Positions 12,126 to 22,440 of a DNA stretch of 64,000 nt are shown one piece after another. The stretch spans positions 57,833,242-57,897,241 of the forward strand of contig OZ021731.1 in the NCBI GenBank assembly GCA_963978545.1. The letters run 5' to 3'. Below the pieces are notes generated by a model. That model saw nothing but the letters and a program-made list of their open reading frames with translations, was not told the DNA's origin and made no database searches. The position numbers and the translations under genes were made by a program. The DNA comes from Linyphia triangularis (Eukaryota > Arthropoda > Arachnida > Araneae > Linyphiidae). Position 1 is the first letter of the stretch, and the number at the start of each line of letters is the position of its first letter.

Positions 12126-13054
12126 AAAATCCCATTGCTGGTTAAGACTTTTACCTGATGCCAAACGAAAATATTATAAAAAAAAAATTAAAAAAAAAAT
12201 TGGCCTGCGTGATAGCACGCATTTACGGCACGTTCCAGAATAAATTAAATCAGTTATAATTTGATTACTGGATGAAGTCTTGTTGCCAGTATTTTTTCAA
12301 TTAAGATAAATAATTGTTCTGACATAAATCCCATATTAAGGTGTTTTTTTTTTTTTTTTTAATCGACGCGGCGTTTCGAAAGCATTTTATTAAATTATTT
12401 AAAAAAAATACTTTTATTGTTAATAAATTGATAATTCTTATAAGGGATTTGATTAAAAATTTGTTTTTTATAGGTTAAATTATTAACACTCCTACTTTTC
12501 TTTTTTGATCATATACAAGCATTCAAACATGTTTCGTAAAAAGAGAAAACGGAAGCATAAAAGTGCCTAAGTGTAACATTTTATCTATTCCTAAATAATG
12601 AAAAAATAATAAAACATCAAGGCATGAATTCTAAAAATAGATCTCAAGGCCTTATTTTTCATAAAAAATAACGAAAAAGAAAGTATTTTCCAGGAAGTGA
12701 TAAATAAAATAAAAAGAATCCAGTCTCCATGCTACGAGAAAAAGGCGCCATGCAACTATGAAACAAATAAGGAGGGCATTTTTTTTGTTGAACCATAGTT
12801 TCCAAAATAATTAAATTTTTTTTGCTTCTGGAATGTAATTCCCTTTTTGCAATTTTTTGAAAGTTTAAAAATCCAGGGCATGCAAGTGCACTCTCCTGTG
12901 GGAGCCTATGTCTCTAGATTATGAAATATATTGTGTTTTTATATTTTTAAGTAGTAATTGTATTTTCATATTTTTAATGCGGCAGTTTTCCGCCGCCAAG
13001 TCCGAGGTCAAAGCGGCAGACCCCCAATTAAAAAAAACAAACTGTTTTCATTTT

Positions 13055-13435
13055 GTTCAGCTTGATGAGAGGAAGTGCCTTTTGTAACTTTTGTTATGAT
13101 CCGGTGGCCGGATAACTAGAAATTGCCGGATAAATAGAATTCTTTAGCAAGCTTTACAACCCAAACTACTGGACTGTTTCTTATAATACTTTGATAAGTT
13201 GTTTAGTATGATGAGAAAAAGTGCATTTTGTTACTTTCTTCATGATCCGGTAGCCGGATAACTAGAAATTGCCGGATAAATATAAATATTTAGCTAAGTT
13301 CTATAACTCGAACTACTGCGCCGTTTCTTATAATATTTTGAAATGTTGTTTAGTATGATGATCGGATCTGCCTTTTGTAACTTTCCTTATGATCTGGTTG
13401 CCGGATAACTAGAAATAGTAAGATAAATAGAAATG
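13055..13435. repeat. Three-copy tandem repeat, period 146-147 bp
   Basis: Units begin at 13055, 13201 and 13348 with GTTCAGCTTGATGAG, GTTTAGTATGATGAG and GTTTAGTATGATGAT. Each carries TGATCCGGT(G/A)GCCGGATAACTAG or a close variant. The third unit is cut short by the hairpin element at 13462. The repeated GCCGGATAACTAGAAATTGC word resembles the terminal sequence of some pogo-like elements, which is an inference only. Confidence 0.85.
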
Positions 13436-13461
13436 AAACAAGGCAACAAAAAGAAATGAAA

Positions 13462-13466
13462 TCCCA

Positions 13467-13500
<34 letters not shown>

Positions 13501-13914
13501 GTTGTAAAAAAACCGCTAAGTAAAAAATGACGCTGTAAAAAGTATGATATTCAAAATACTTGGCGCCAAGCGAACCCATATTTTATAATATGAATAATCT
13601 GTTTCTCAAAAATAAAACGGAACTGTATAACACCTGGTGTTATAACTAATTATTTCTTGGCAGGCTGTTGGCAGTGTTTTTCCTAATCTTTACTGTTTTT
13701 TTTACTATTCCAAATAAATGAATTAAAAGAAAAACTGCGTTGCCAAGAAATAATTAGTTACGACCGTTTGTATTTTTGAGAAACAGATACAGATTATACA
13801 TATTATAACACACAGGACCGCTTGGGCCAAGTATTTAGGAAATCATACCTTTTTACAACCGTCATTTTTTTTTACTTGGCGTTTTTTTACAACGTTAAGT
13901 TGTTTTTTGTGGGA
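13462..13914. mobile_element. Long-hairpin (foldback or MITE-like) element
   Basis: Starts TCCCACAAA and ends TTTGTGGGA, with imperfect arms of about 200 bases. The inner arms include a perfect 20-bp complement (TAACTAATTATTTCTTGGCA at 13643-13662 against 13741-13760). Other paired blocks are TGTAAAAA, ATACTTGG and GTTTCTCAAAAAT. A 31-base A tract (13468-13498) has expanded inside the left arm only. No coding capacity. It lies inside the 6.24-kb hAT, and the flanking duplication is unclear. Confidence 0.8.
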
Positions 13915-14209
13915 TACATTTGACAGGAAATGTATAAAAATTTATGGACACACTAAATTATTCCTTATTTTATCTTTAATATTTAATTATTGGTATTAGG
14001 TATTCATCCTTACACTTGTACAGGTTGGTTAGTTTTTTATGATTTGCTGGCGCAAAAGCTTTTTTTTTTGCTTACAAAAGCTTGCAATACCTAACAATTT
14101 TTAGTCCAAAAATGCTTTTTAAAAACATTCTCGTGATTAATCAAAAAGTATCAGTCAAAGTTTAAGTCAAACTTCGCATTTTATTATTTGGAAAATCATA
14201 ATTACATAA

Positions 14210-14767
14210 CTATACCAGAATCCTTTGTCACTGCAAATAATCGATAGAGTTTTGAATGAACTGAGAACCCGTTTCCAAGCTATGCAAAACATCAACAATT
14301 TATTTGGCTTCCTACATGGTTCTCAAATCGAAACTCTTTCAATTTTAGAGTTGAAAAAACACGTTGAAATCTTAGCAAGTATCTACAAAGAAGATATAGA
14401 TATCAATGAAATATCCATCGAAATAGAGAGCTTTAAAAGCCATATACTTGACATTACGTCAGATTTAAAATCTGCTACGCCAGCGATTCTTTTCAACCTA
14501 ATACACCAAAACTTTTATCAAGAAGCCTATCCAAACATATCAACGGCCCTCCAGATTTTATTGACGATTCCTGTAACTGTTGCTTTAAATGAAAGAAGCT
14601 TCAGCAAGTTAAAACTTATTAAAAACTACACAAGAAATTCTACAAGACAGCAAAGACTAACAAATTTAAACATTATTTCCATAGAGTATAAATTAGCATC
14701 TTCTTTGTCCTACGAAGAAATCATCAAAACTTTTGCGGCACAAAAGGCCCGAAAAGTTAAGTTTTGA
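14210..14767 (+). pseudogene. hAT transposase C-terminal (dimerisation) remnant
   Basis: An open frame of about 185 codons without an initiating ATG near its start: a stop lies at 14207-14209 and the first in-frame Met is about 24 codons in. It ends at TGA 14765-14767. The segment reading ISTALQILLTIPVTVA followed by NERSFSKLKLIKN is the conserved hAT C-terminal dimerisation motif, as seen in ZMYM1-like transposase relatives. The following QRLTNLNIISIE agrees. The DDE catalytic core and zinc-finger region that should precede it are not recognisable. It is therefore a 3' exon or a truncated relic of the enclosing transposon, in the same orientation as the start exon at 10139. Confidence 0.88.
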
Positions 14768-14794
14768 GAAACATATTTTTTAGTTTTGAGTACA

Positions 14795-15130
14795 TCTACT
14801 TATATATATAAAATTAAAATCTGTCTGAGATGTTACCTAAAAACTCGAGATCTACTGAACCAATTTATATAAAATTGGTGTCTCTTGGTAGTTTATTTAC
14901 TGATGAAGATAAGACACATTTTACTGCACTTTAATTGCACAAAAAATAGTTCTATGATTTAATTATGTCTGAACGGATAGTGAAGCAATTGTTGACAGCA
15001 CTAAAGTGTAAGCAAATGAGTAGAGTATTTGTGTTTATTGCTAAATTTTCAGCGTGTTTGCCGATTAACTTTTGAAATGTCAAAGAACTTATGGCTATAA
15101 GAAGGCAAGCTTCGCCAAAGCGTAAGTAAA
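14795..15130 (+). mobile_element. Possible second Helitron-like 5' end
   Basis: TCTACTTATATATATAAAA after an A, then CTACTGAACCAATTTATATA and ATTGGTGTC, resembles the 5' region of the Helitron-like element at 11075 (CTGCTCAACCAATTTCAATG and AGGTGTCAT). No 3' hairpin with CTAG was found downstream, so it would be truncated. The right limit is arbitrary. Confidence 0.3.
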
Positions 15131-15962
15131 GATATCACGCGGATTTTCCAAGTTGAGACCACAAAACCCGCCAAATTGTAAGGATTTCTAGGCGTGTGCC
15201 ATTGCATTTGCACAGAGTTATATTGTCATTTTGACGACATTATTTTTCACCAAACAGATGTCATGTTCGTCAAATTTTGTCTATTGCATTGGTGAGAATT
15301 TTAAATTCTCCAAGAAAATGGAGAACTCACACATAGCACAGTAAGTAATATATTATTCATTCTATTATTAAAATGTGTTTCAATAAGTTTAAATTAATTG
15401 TTCTAAAATTAACATTTATGTGTTTACCAGCTATTCAATGATTTTTGTAGACAAGTCATTAAATTAATTTGCTTTTGTGTTCAATGAGTTCTGGTAATAT
15501 TCGGAAGCTTTTTAAATTTTTGTATTAGTATTTTACAGAAGAAAATATTTTTTGAAATGTAAAACAGCTTAATTGTTTATGATCTAAGACGTTTTGAAAC
15601 CAGGTTAACCAGATTTTGTGTTAAAAAGTGTTACATATCATTCAACTATGTTCTTTTATTTCATTGTAACTGACATTATTTGTATTGATTCATTAGTTTT
15701 TTTGTTGTCTTTATGCAAATCTTTATGCAGGCAGAATGAACCCTGGTCATTAATAAGGGCTTGTCAAATATATTTATTTAAAATGTCAATTAATTAATTC
15801 TTTTATTGTTTGTTTCAAAACAGAATTTTACAAAGGAAAAACCTTTGTTAATTTTCAATGTATATATAGTTAGCTTCAAATCTAAAAAATTATTGTGTGG
15901 AGGCGCCAAAATGAATTCTTGCCCCGGGTAAAAAGTGACCTAGTTCCGTCCTTGAGTTGATT

Positions 15963-17147
15963 TGGTCCTTTGATCCCGAGGAGCCTATGGACTGAGAGAC
16001 CGTCCCAAGCTCACAGGAGAAGGATGAAGAAGAAGCACAAGCTGTCGTCCACGAAGTCGACCACAGCTTGGACTTCTTCTGCATTTTCCATAAATATTTT
16101 ATAAATTTGATCGGTCCACGAGAATGTGAGGACTTCTGATGAGGGATCTCAAGGGGAGGTTGCAGTTAATATCAAAAGCATCAAATGGGCAAGTGACTTT
16201 CATAATAATGCTATAAAATTCGGGTCCGCGAATCTGTATAAAAAGTGTTTCATTTTTACATTCGTCGTATGACTGATACCAACCGCGCCAGACTTTTCCC
16301 GGGAACTTACATCCAATATCAACAAGAATGCTGAGTCAATCGTTCAACAACAAAACACTGAATGAAATTCAATAGTTTTCGATGGAAAAGATTTTTAACA
16401 AAAGCTCTTTTCTGGCCTGGTACGTTGGTTTCTACTTTCGATTGTTTCTCAACCTGTAGGTCATTCCTTGCGGTACACACGGCATTCTACTTTATTTCTG
16501 TAACATTCCCCGATTCCAGTGTACTGCTGGGGAAGACGATCCAATAGATCAGGTTAGAGACGAACTCCAACCGTACTTAAAAACTAATAATTCCTGCTGT
16601 GCCACAAGACTCGGTCACACAAAAGGATTTGTCATTGGCATGAATACCACGCTTGACATGTTAACTATTTGAAGCAATAGACATTGACAAGATGATGTTG
16701 AATCAGTGACAGGGTTAAGAAGGTAAACTGTATATGCCACTAGACGTAAATGGTCCTGTTGTACTCTTGACATTGACAAGGTAAGGCGATCTGCGCTTTT
16801 TCCGACAAAGATGATAATGAAAACTATACCTGGTCACTGTCTGCGATGTTCTCTACACTTCGTCAAAATGTAAACTAAGCGGCTTTTGATAACGATGAAA
16901 ATAAAGACTGCCGGTATATGGACTTGTAGAACTCTAGGCTTCAACTGGCCATGAAGAGAAGTGTAAGCATTTTTTGAACATTTAGTATATCATACTGAAG
17001 AACTGTGTTGCGAGGCATTAAAATTTGCTTTTGCATGATGAAATAGATTTTAAACTTATATATAAAATATAAATAAAAAATTGCAGTCTATTATCTTGCC
17101 ATCAGAAGTTGGTCGAATTTTGGCTTTTCAATAAACCGATTTAAAAC
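15963..17147. other. Less AT-rich stretch, possibly decayed coding DNA
   Basis: Base composition is less AT-rich than nearby. One frame near 15990-16060 reads ETVPSSQEKDEEEAQAVV, and another near 16549-16670 reads DQVRDELQPYLKTNN and on to a TGA, but stops and frame changes interrupt both. I do not recognise a family. It could be the remnant of a gene or transposon into which the 6.24-kb hAT inserted. Confidence 0.25.
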
Positions 17148-17274
17148 TAGGGGTTTGGAACATCGCACAACTTTCAATTACCCTATAATACTGACGTGGA
17201 TTTATGTCATTTACCGTTTGTATATTTTCATTCTTCGTTTTTGGCAATAATTCTTGTATGGGTCTAAGGAAAAA

Positions 17275-17436
<162 letters not shown>

Positions 17437-17486
17437 TTTTAGATAATTTTTTTGAAATCAGGATGTTCCAAAACGTGGAGAAATGC

Positions 17487-17512
17487 AAAAAAAAAAAAAA
17501 AAAAAAAAAAAA
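17487..17512. repeat. A26 tract inside family X copy B
   Basis: Pure A run in the place where related copies carry AAATGCAAAAAAAATT. It is an expansion within the element. Confidence 0.9.
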
Positions 17513-17830
17513 TCGATTTTTGTTTTGTTTTGTTGACCGAACGCTATACTTTCATTACCCTATGAGTAACTGAAAGTATTAAATATATTTGTTTCGGTTT
17601 TACTTCTTGATAGATACATTATTATTTTTTATTAGGGATGGAACGGATGTGAGTTTTGCCGGATACCGGATTTCGGATATCCGGGGTACCATGTCTACCG
17701 GATACGGATATCCGAAATGGATTTCACCGGATATCCGGCCGGATATTCGGTTTATATACTAAAAACGATAGTTATACGATATGCTATACGAAAAAAATGG
17801 TCATGATATGAAGTATTAAGTATATTATAA

Positions 17831-18090
17831 TTAGTGGTTAGCGCACCGCACTGCATGCCACAGGTCCATGGTTTGATTCGCGGATTGGGCAAGGTTGACT
17901 TAGCTGTTTATACCTGAAAGAAATAAAATGAGGAGGACCATGCATGCTTGGGAACTAAACACTGGGGTTCGGCGTCAGAATGACCATCTGACCGGAACAT
18001 CTGCTATGTGACACACAAATGCCACAGTCAAGAAAGCTGAGCTGGGCCCAGCAGGCCTTGGTCCACACGGGCTGTCGCGCCACTGAGTTA
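17831..18090 (+). mobile_element. Third SINE type, tRNA-like head
   Basis: GTGGTTAGCGCACCGCACTG followed by ATGGTTTGATTCGCG fits A- and B-box spacing, and TGC occupies the anticodon-like position. A body of about 190 bases includes GGGGTTCGGCGTCAGAATGA and GGCCTTGGTCCACACGGGCT, and is much more GC-rich than the host DNA. It ends before a T run. It is unlike SINE family 1. No clear duplication was found at its ends. It sits inside the 2.4-kb hAT. Confidence 0.7.
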
Positions 18091-18231
18091 ATTTTTTATA
18101 TTTAAACTTTAGTTGATGAGTGAAAGAGATCTTTGTTGCTGATTTTATATCTTGTAATATTGATACTTTTAGTTTTTCATTGGCAGGGCTTTATCACGAA
18201 AATAATTTCTACTTGGAAGCGGATAATGAGG

Positions 18232-18408
18232 TTGGTTGGTTGTATTCAGATTATCTGGCGCCGTCAGCAACACGAGGGCTATAATGCGCCGAAACATTCG
18301 TCATTAGATAAGCCAACATACATTTACAAACACCCATGCCAACACGGGACTCGAAGCCGCAACCTCGCGGTCTAGAAGCTAGCATGCTAACCACTATACC
18401 GTTTGGTC
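18232..18408 (-). mobile_element. tRNA-derived SINE, family 1, copy 4
   Basis: Family-1 SINE with its minus-strand tail as a (CCAA)n run. The B box is mutated in this copy (GGCTTCGAGTCCC in place of GGGTTCGAGTCCC). Duplication at 18219-18231 and 18409-18421 (GCGGATAATGAGG/GCGGATAACGAGG) agrees at 12 of 13 positions. It lies inside the 17633-20050 hAT, so it inserted after that element. Confidence 0.93.
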
Positions 18409-18869
18409 GCGGATAACGAGGAGCTAGGTACTTTATTAACTGACCAAAGCCTTCTCTATTCACAATGGAGAATGGTTCAGCATCAAGAGCCATTAACTCA
18501 ACTAAAATTATATTAAAAACATTTTTTACAATGTTAATGTGCAAAATATAGCTACTTTCAATTTACTTCATGCATTGTTTATAATTGATAAATGATTACA
18601 AAATTATACCGGATGCATTTATTTATAACAAAAGATTTATTTTAAATATTTTATGAAATTGAAGTCTATTTTTTTTTTTTTTTTTTTTTGTAATACACCT
18701 AAAACATTACGGATTTAAAGAAACCTAGTAGAAAACTTAAATTGGATCTATCGGAATATTCCGTCTTTAAATATAAACTTAAAAAATTTCGAACCCAAAA
18801 TTCATCAAAATTATGTTATACCATATTTAAAATATATATTTAATATAAACAAACAAAATTAGTACTTAC

Positions 18870-19212
18870 ATATTTTTGTGGTTAAGGCTTTTGCTTTAGG
18901 ATCATCTAAACTCCACAATTTTGGCACAAATAATGTCGATTCCAATGTTGTCTGCGTGCATTTCTTGTTTTGATGAATTGTTTTTTTCTTGTTCATCAAT
19001 ATTTGATGCATTTAGTGAGTCTTCATAAGCTTCGGTGAATTTCTTTATGCACACTTATTAAATGGTTCCATAAGGATTTTGTGGAAAAGGATTTTGCCGC
19101 GCACAATATATTTTTTAAACGATTCTGTGGAGCAAGTAACACATAGGGCTTTGCTTTCTTCATTTCCATTAATTTTAAAATACTTCCAAATGGGTGATTT
19201 TAAATGAGCCAT
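18870..19212 (-). pseudogene. BED zinc-finger first exon of a hAT transposase, frameshifted
   Basis: From ATG at 19212 the minus strand reads MAHLKSPIWKYFKINGNEES, then KALCVTC. This gives the BED-finger aromatics W9 and F12 and the first pair C24/C27. The closing histidines are found one frame over, as WNHLISVHKE (HLISVH at 19047-19064, H-X4-H), so an indel near 19090-19100 breaks the finger. The original frame returns downstream with TQTTLESTLF and PKLWSLDDPKAKALTTKI, a segment typical of ZBED-like hAT transposases. A donor GTAAGT lies just after 18870. The zinc-finger domain would bind the transposon ends; the catalytic exons are missing. In-frame stops at two places confirm decay. Confidence 0.85.
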
Positions 19213-20058
19213 TATTAAAAATTATAAATTGGATTGTAATTGGAGAAAACTATGATTCAAGACATTCTAGAGAGCTAAATATAATTCCACATTGTGGCGC
19301 TGCTTTAAAGACCTAAAAATTACAATACTTCATTTTACGTCAGAAAAAATATACCAGCTTTCAACTTCTGCCAATGAAAAATCAGAAATTAGACCATACC
19401 ATTCACAGCATAAAAAGGGGTAGGGTATTATCGTCGATAGAAAAAAAAAGCATCGAGGAGTGCGCATTGGCTATTTATTGCTTTTTACTCGCTAGCAAAT
19501 GTCAGAAAAAAAGGAGGAAGTGAGAATAACTAAAACTCTTATAACTTATGTTATGGAAAAAATGTAATATTTATTAGTATTTCGGTTCGTGTTTTACGGA
19601 GAAGCATTCAAATATAACATCTGGAATTAATCAGATCATAAACTTGGAATGAAAAGAACATATTGCAAAACACGTATGAAGGATGTGTATGGAAAAATAT
19701 TGGAGGAATGGTTTATGCTTATCAACTCGGCGCCAATAATACAGCGAAAGCATAGTTCTCACGAAGGAACTTTTTCGTTTTCTAACTTGACTGCAATTTA
19801 TGTCCAAGAAAAAAAAAATTAAGAAAAAAAAGTGTAGGATGAGGTGTCCCCTTTGTCCGAAAAGATCATTATTTTTTGCAAAAAATTATTTCTTGTGGAT
19901 ACCTGGTGGCCGGATATATAGCCGGATATCCGAATGAAATGATCGGATGTCCGGTATTTCAAATCGGATATCCGACGGGGTTTCGAATATTGAAAAATCA
20001 GCCGGATATGCCGGATATCGGATATTTGCCGGATATCCGTTCCATCCCTATTTTTTAT

Positions 20059-21344
20059 TGCTATTTATGTTTTAACATCATTAAAATAAATTGATAAACT
20101 TCACAAGTAATAAGATGACGTTGAAAATAGGCTGTCACAATTCTCAAAATTTTCAATTATAACATGAACATTTCATTACTTAATAGTATTTTATTAACTA
20201 ATTATGCGGGTATGCATATTTAGTTAATGTATCAAATTAGTTAAAAAATGCAATGGAAGGGAAATAATTTTTTTCTCTCAGATAGAGAAAGGTTTTAACA
20301 ACTGTTCACGAAAAGATATCAATCGAATTTTCTTTTCCAGCAGTGTTCAGGATGTCTATTCTTTATGTTGAATGTTTTATTTCATTTCACTTGGTTTTCT
20401 TTTCAAGACAGTTTTCAGTACATATAAATGACCTCAGTTTAGACTCCTGATATAGGCATGAATATACATTGCGGTTCGGAATGCATGTTAAGGTATCTGA
20501 CAACGTTGGAAAGGCTAATTTTGAAGAAATTTACCAATTTTTTCTTTTAAACTTTTTCCCACATTTTTAATTTTCTGAAACAATGTTTACATTTTATGAG
20601 CGTTAATTAAAAGCGAAGTTATAAAGTTAAGCATAAATGAAAACTTTAAATGTATTTTCTGGAAAATAAATTTTTCGTTAAATGTTGTGGTCGCAAAACA
20701 TGATTTCACAAAAAGTTGTATAGATTTCTGTGTGAAATTTTCAGGAAATATTTATTACTATACTAAGAATGGTATGAGCCAGAAATTTTTACATTAGCAT
20801 TATTTATTTTTTAATTTATGGCTATTTTTTAAGAACGGTAGATGTAATTTCTACAAACATTAATGAATACCAATGTACAACATTCAATTTTTTTAAACTG
20901 TTTAGAATAACTCTTAGTTTTGGTTCATTGCTCTCTCTACTATCATAAATATATGGTTGTAAAAGGAATGTGGGATATGTAAGAGAGATTTTTTTTTTTT
21001 GCAGCGCGTTTTTATCTAATGATAAATTTTTCTTAAAATTTGTCTAAAACTGCTTTATTTATATATATATAAATAAATGTTTGCTTTTTTTTTACTTCAT
21101 ACTTTTGTATTATAAACTTCATAAAAAAAAAATTCCATAAATTGTACTTAATAAGCCATTTTCAAAAAACTTGTGTTGAACGTAGTCGGATACCTTAATT
21201 ATCTATTAGCTGTTATTGCATACACAAATAGGTTGCTGGATTTACAAACTACCAACCCTTTAAATAAGACAGGTTGCGTATTTCTAAAGATAAAAGTAAC
21301 ACATTTAAGTTTATTTTTAAAACATTTGAATTAACTTCACGGTT
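20059..21344. other. No gene recognised
   Basis: AT-rich, with short T runs. TATATATATA occurs near 21061. No shared repeat is seen. Confidence 0.4.
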
Positions 21345-22440
21345 TTATTTGTGAGTTTGTGTGACGTGCTAATTTGGGGATGGCTAATTAATCCACTTGC
21401 CGTCATCCAATCGAGTTGAAATTCGGAACATAGAATACATTGTCATCGACTTCCTATCTATCAAATTTTGTGGGCTGTCACTGTCACTAAAAGGCCACTT
21501 TTACATATGCTTCTTTCTTCTGGATACTAATAAGCCATCTTGCCGTCATCCAATCGCGCTTAAATTTGACAGAAAGATTCGTTGTCAATAGGAATGCATT
21601 AAGAGTATATCAAGTTGTGGAGCCTGCTACTACCACTAAAAGACCGCTTTTTCTCACGTTTCTATTATTGATTCGGAATATGAAGAAACCAACTTTCTGT
21701 CATCCATTTGTGCTGAAAATAAGAAAAGATTCGTTGCTGATAAGAACGCATTATATAGAATTTTGGGTTCTGTCATTGTCACTAAAATACCATTTTTACT
21801 CACGCTACTACTATTGTTTCGGATGACTAATTAACACACTTGTCTTCATCCAATCAAGCTTAAACTTGGAAGATAGTTTCGATGTCTATGACAATATATT
21901 ATACCAAGTTTTTGGAGATGTTTTTGTCACTAAATAGCTGCTTATACACACGCTTCAATTTAAGTTTCGGATTTCTAATAAACCAACTTTGCATCGTCCA
22001 AACGAACTGAAACTTTGAAACTTGGCTGATACATTCGTTATCGATAACAATCTATCAAGTTTTGGGACTGTCACGTAAAAGTTGTTGTTACACTCATTTT
22101 TATTATCTTACGTCAGACTTATCAGCTTTTACTCACTTTCCAGAGATCAAGCTTAATTCAAACATTTTCAATTTTACAATATTTAACGAATAAAACAATT
22201 TCCTATTAAAGTGGAGGAAGCAAAATCTTCTGAGTGCTAATTAATCCACTTTCCGCCTTTCAATCGAGCTGAATCTTGGCAAATAGACTTGTTGTGGATG
22301 ACAATTTATTCGATCAAGCTTTGGAGCAAAAACGTTGACAAATAGTTTGAAATGACTGTTTCATTCGTAGGGGTCAAACACTATGACAACTCGATTTAAG
22401 CTTAATAAATAACAATTGCACATAAAAATTAGCAATGCAT
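21345..22440 (+). repeat. Array 1 of dispersed 145-bp internal-repeat element
   Basis: Six diverged units carry the landmark CTTGCCGTCATCCAATCGAG or a variant at about 21396, 21539, 21693, 21839, 21987 and 22249. The first five are spaced 143-154 bases apart and the last 262. Each unit continues with a GATGACAATGCATT-like block, ATCAAGTTTTGG and GTCACTGTCACTAAAAG. A conserved tail near 22340-22437 (CATTCGTAGGGGTCAAACAC, CACATAAAAATTAGCAATGC) recurs at 27.6 kb and, diverged, at 62.9 kb. Non-coding; possibly a non-autonomous transposon with a tandem core, but ends and class are unknown. Confidence 0.8.

Larger units (their letters stand above)
9715..15954 (+). mobile_element. 6.24-kb hAT-type DNA transposon, decayed
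   Basis: The left end starts CAGTGCCGGAACTAGG. The right end, read on the minus strand, starts CAAGGACGGAACTAGG and agrees at 13 of 16 positions. Both inner flanks continue with CCGGG and GGCGCC blocks. The element is flanked by an exact 8-bp duplication AGTTGATT (9707-9714 and 15955-15962), the length typical of hAT insertion. Inside, in plus orientation, are a likely transposase start (10139) and a hAT C-terminal dimerisation region (14210-14767), so orientation and ends agree. The middle of the transposase, including the catalytic core, was not found. Later insertions occupy the interior. Inactive; it could have been mobilised only by a related copy. Confidence 0.9.
17633..20050 (-). mobile_element. 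2.4-kb hAT transposon with BED-finger exon
   Basis: Terminal inverted repeats TAGGGATGGAACGGAT (17633) and ATCCGTTCCATCCCTA (ending 20050) are perfect complements over 16 bases. Both flanks are exactly duplicated as TTTTTTAT (17625-17632 and 20051-20058), the 8-bp length expected for hAT. The subterminal 120-150 bases at each end are crowded with GGATATCCG/CCGGATAT words in both orientations, which may be transposase-binding sites. The transposase start lies on the minus strand near the right end. Later exons are absent and two SINEs occupy the left half, so it is a defective copy. Confidence 0.93.

Noticed and set aside
21345..22440. CRISPR-like array
   Set aside because: Units are about 145 bases, diverged and continuous, without short identical repeats and unique spacers. 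The window is eukaryotic.
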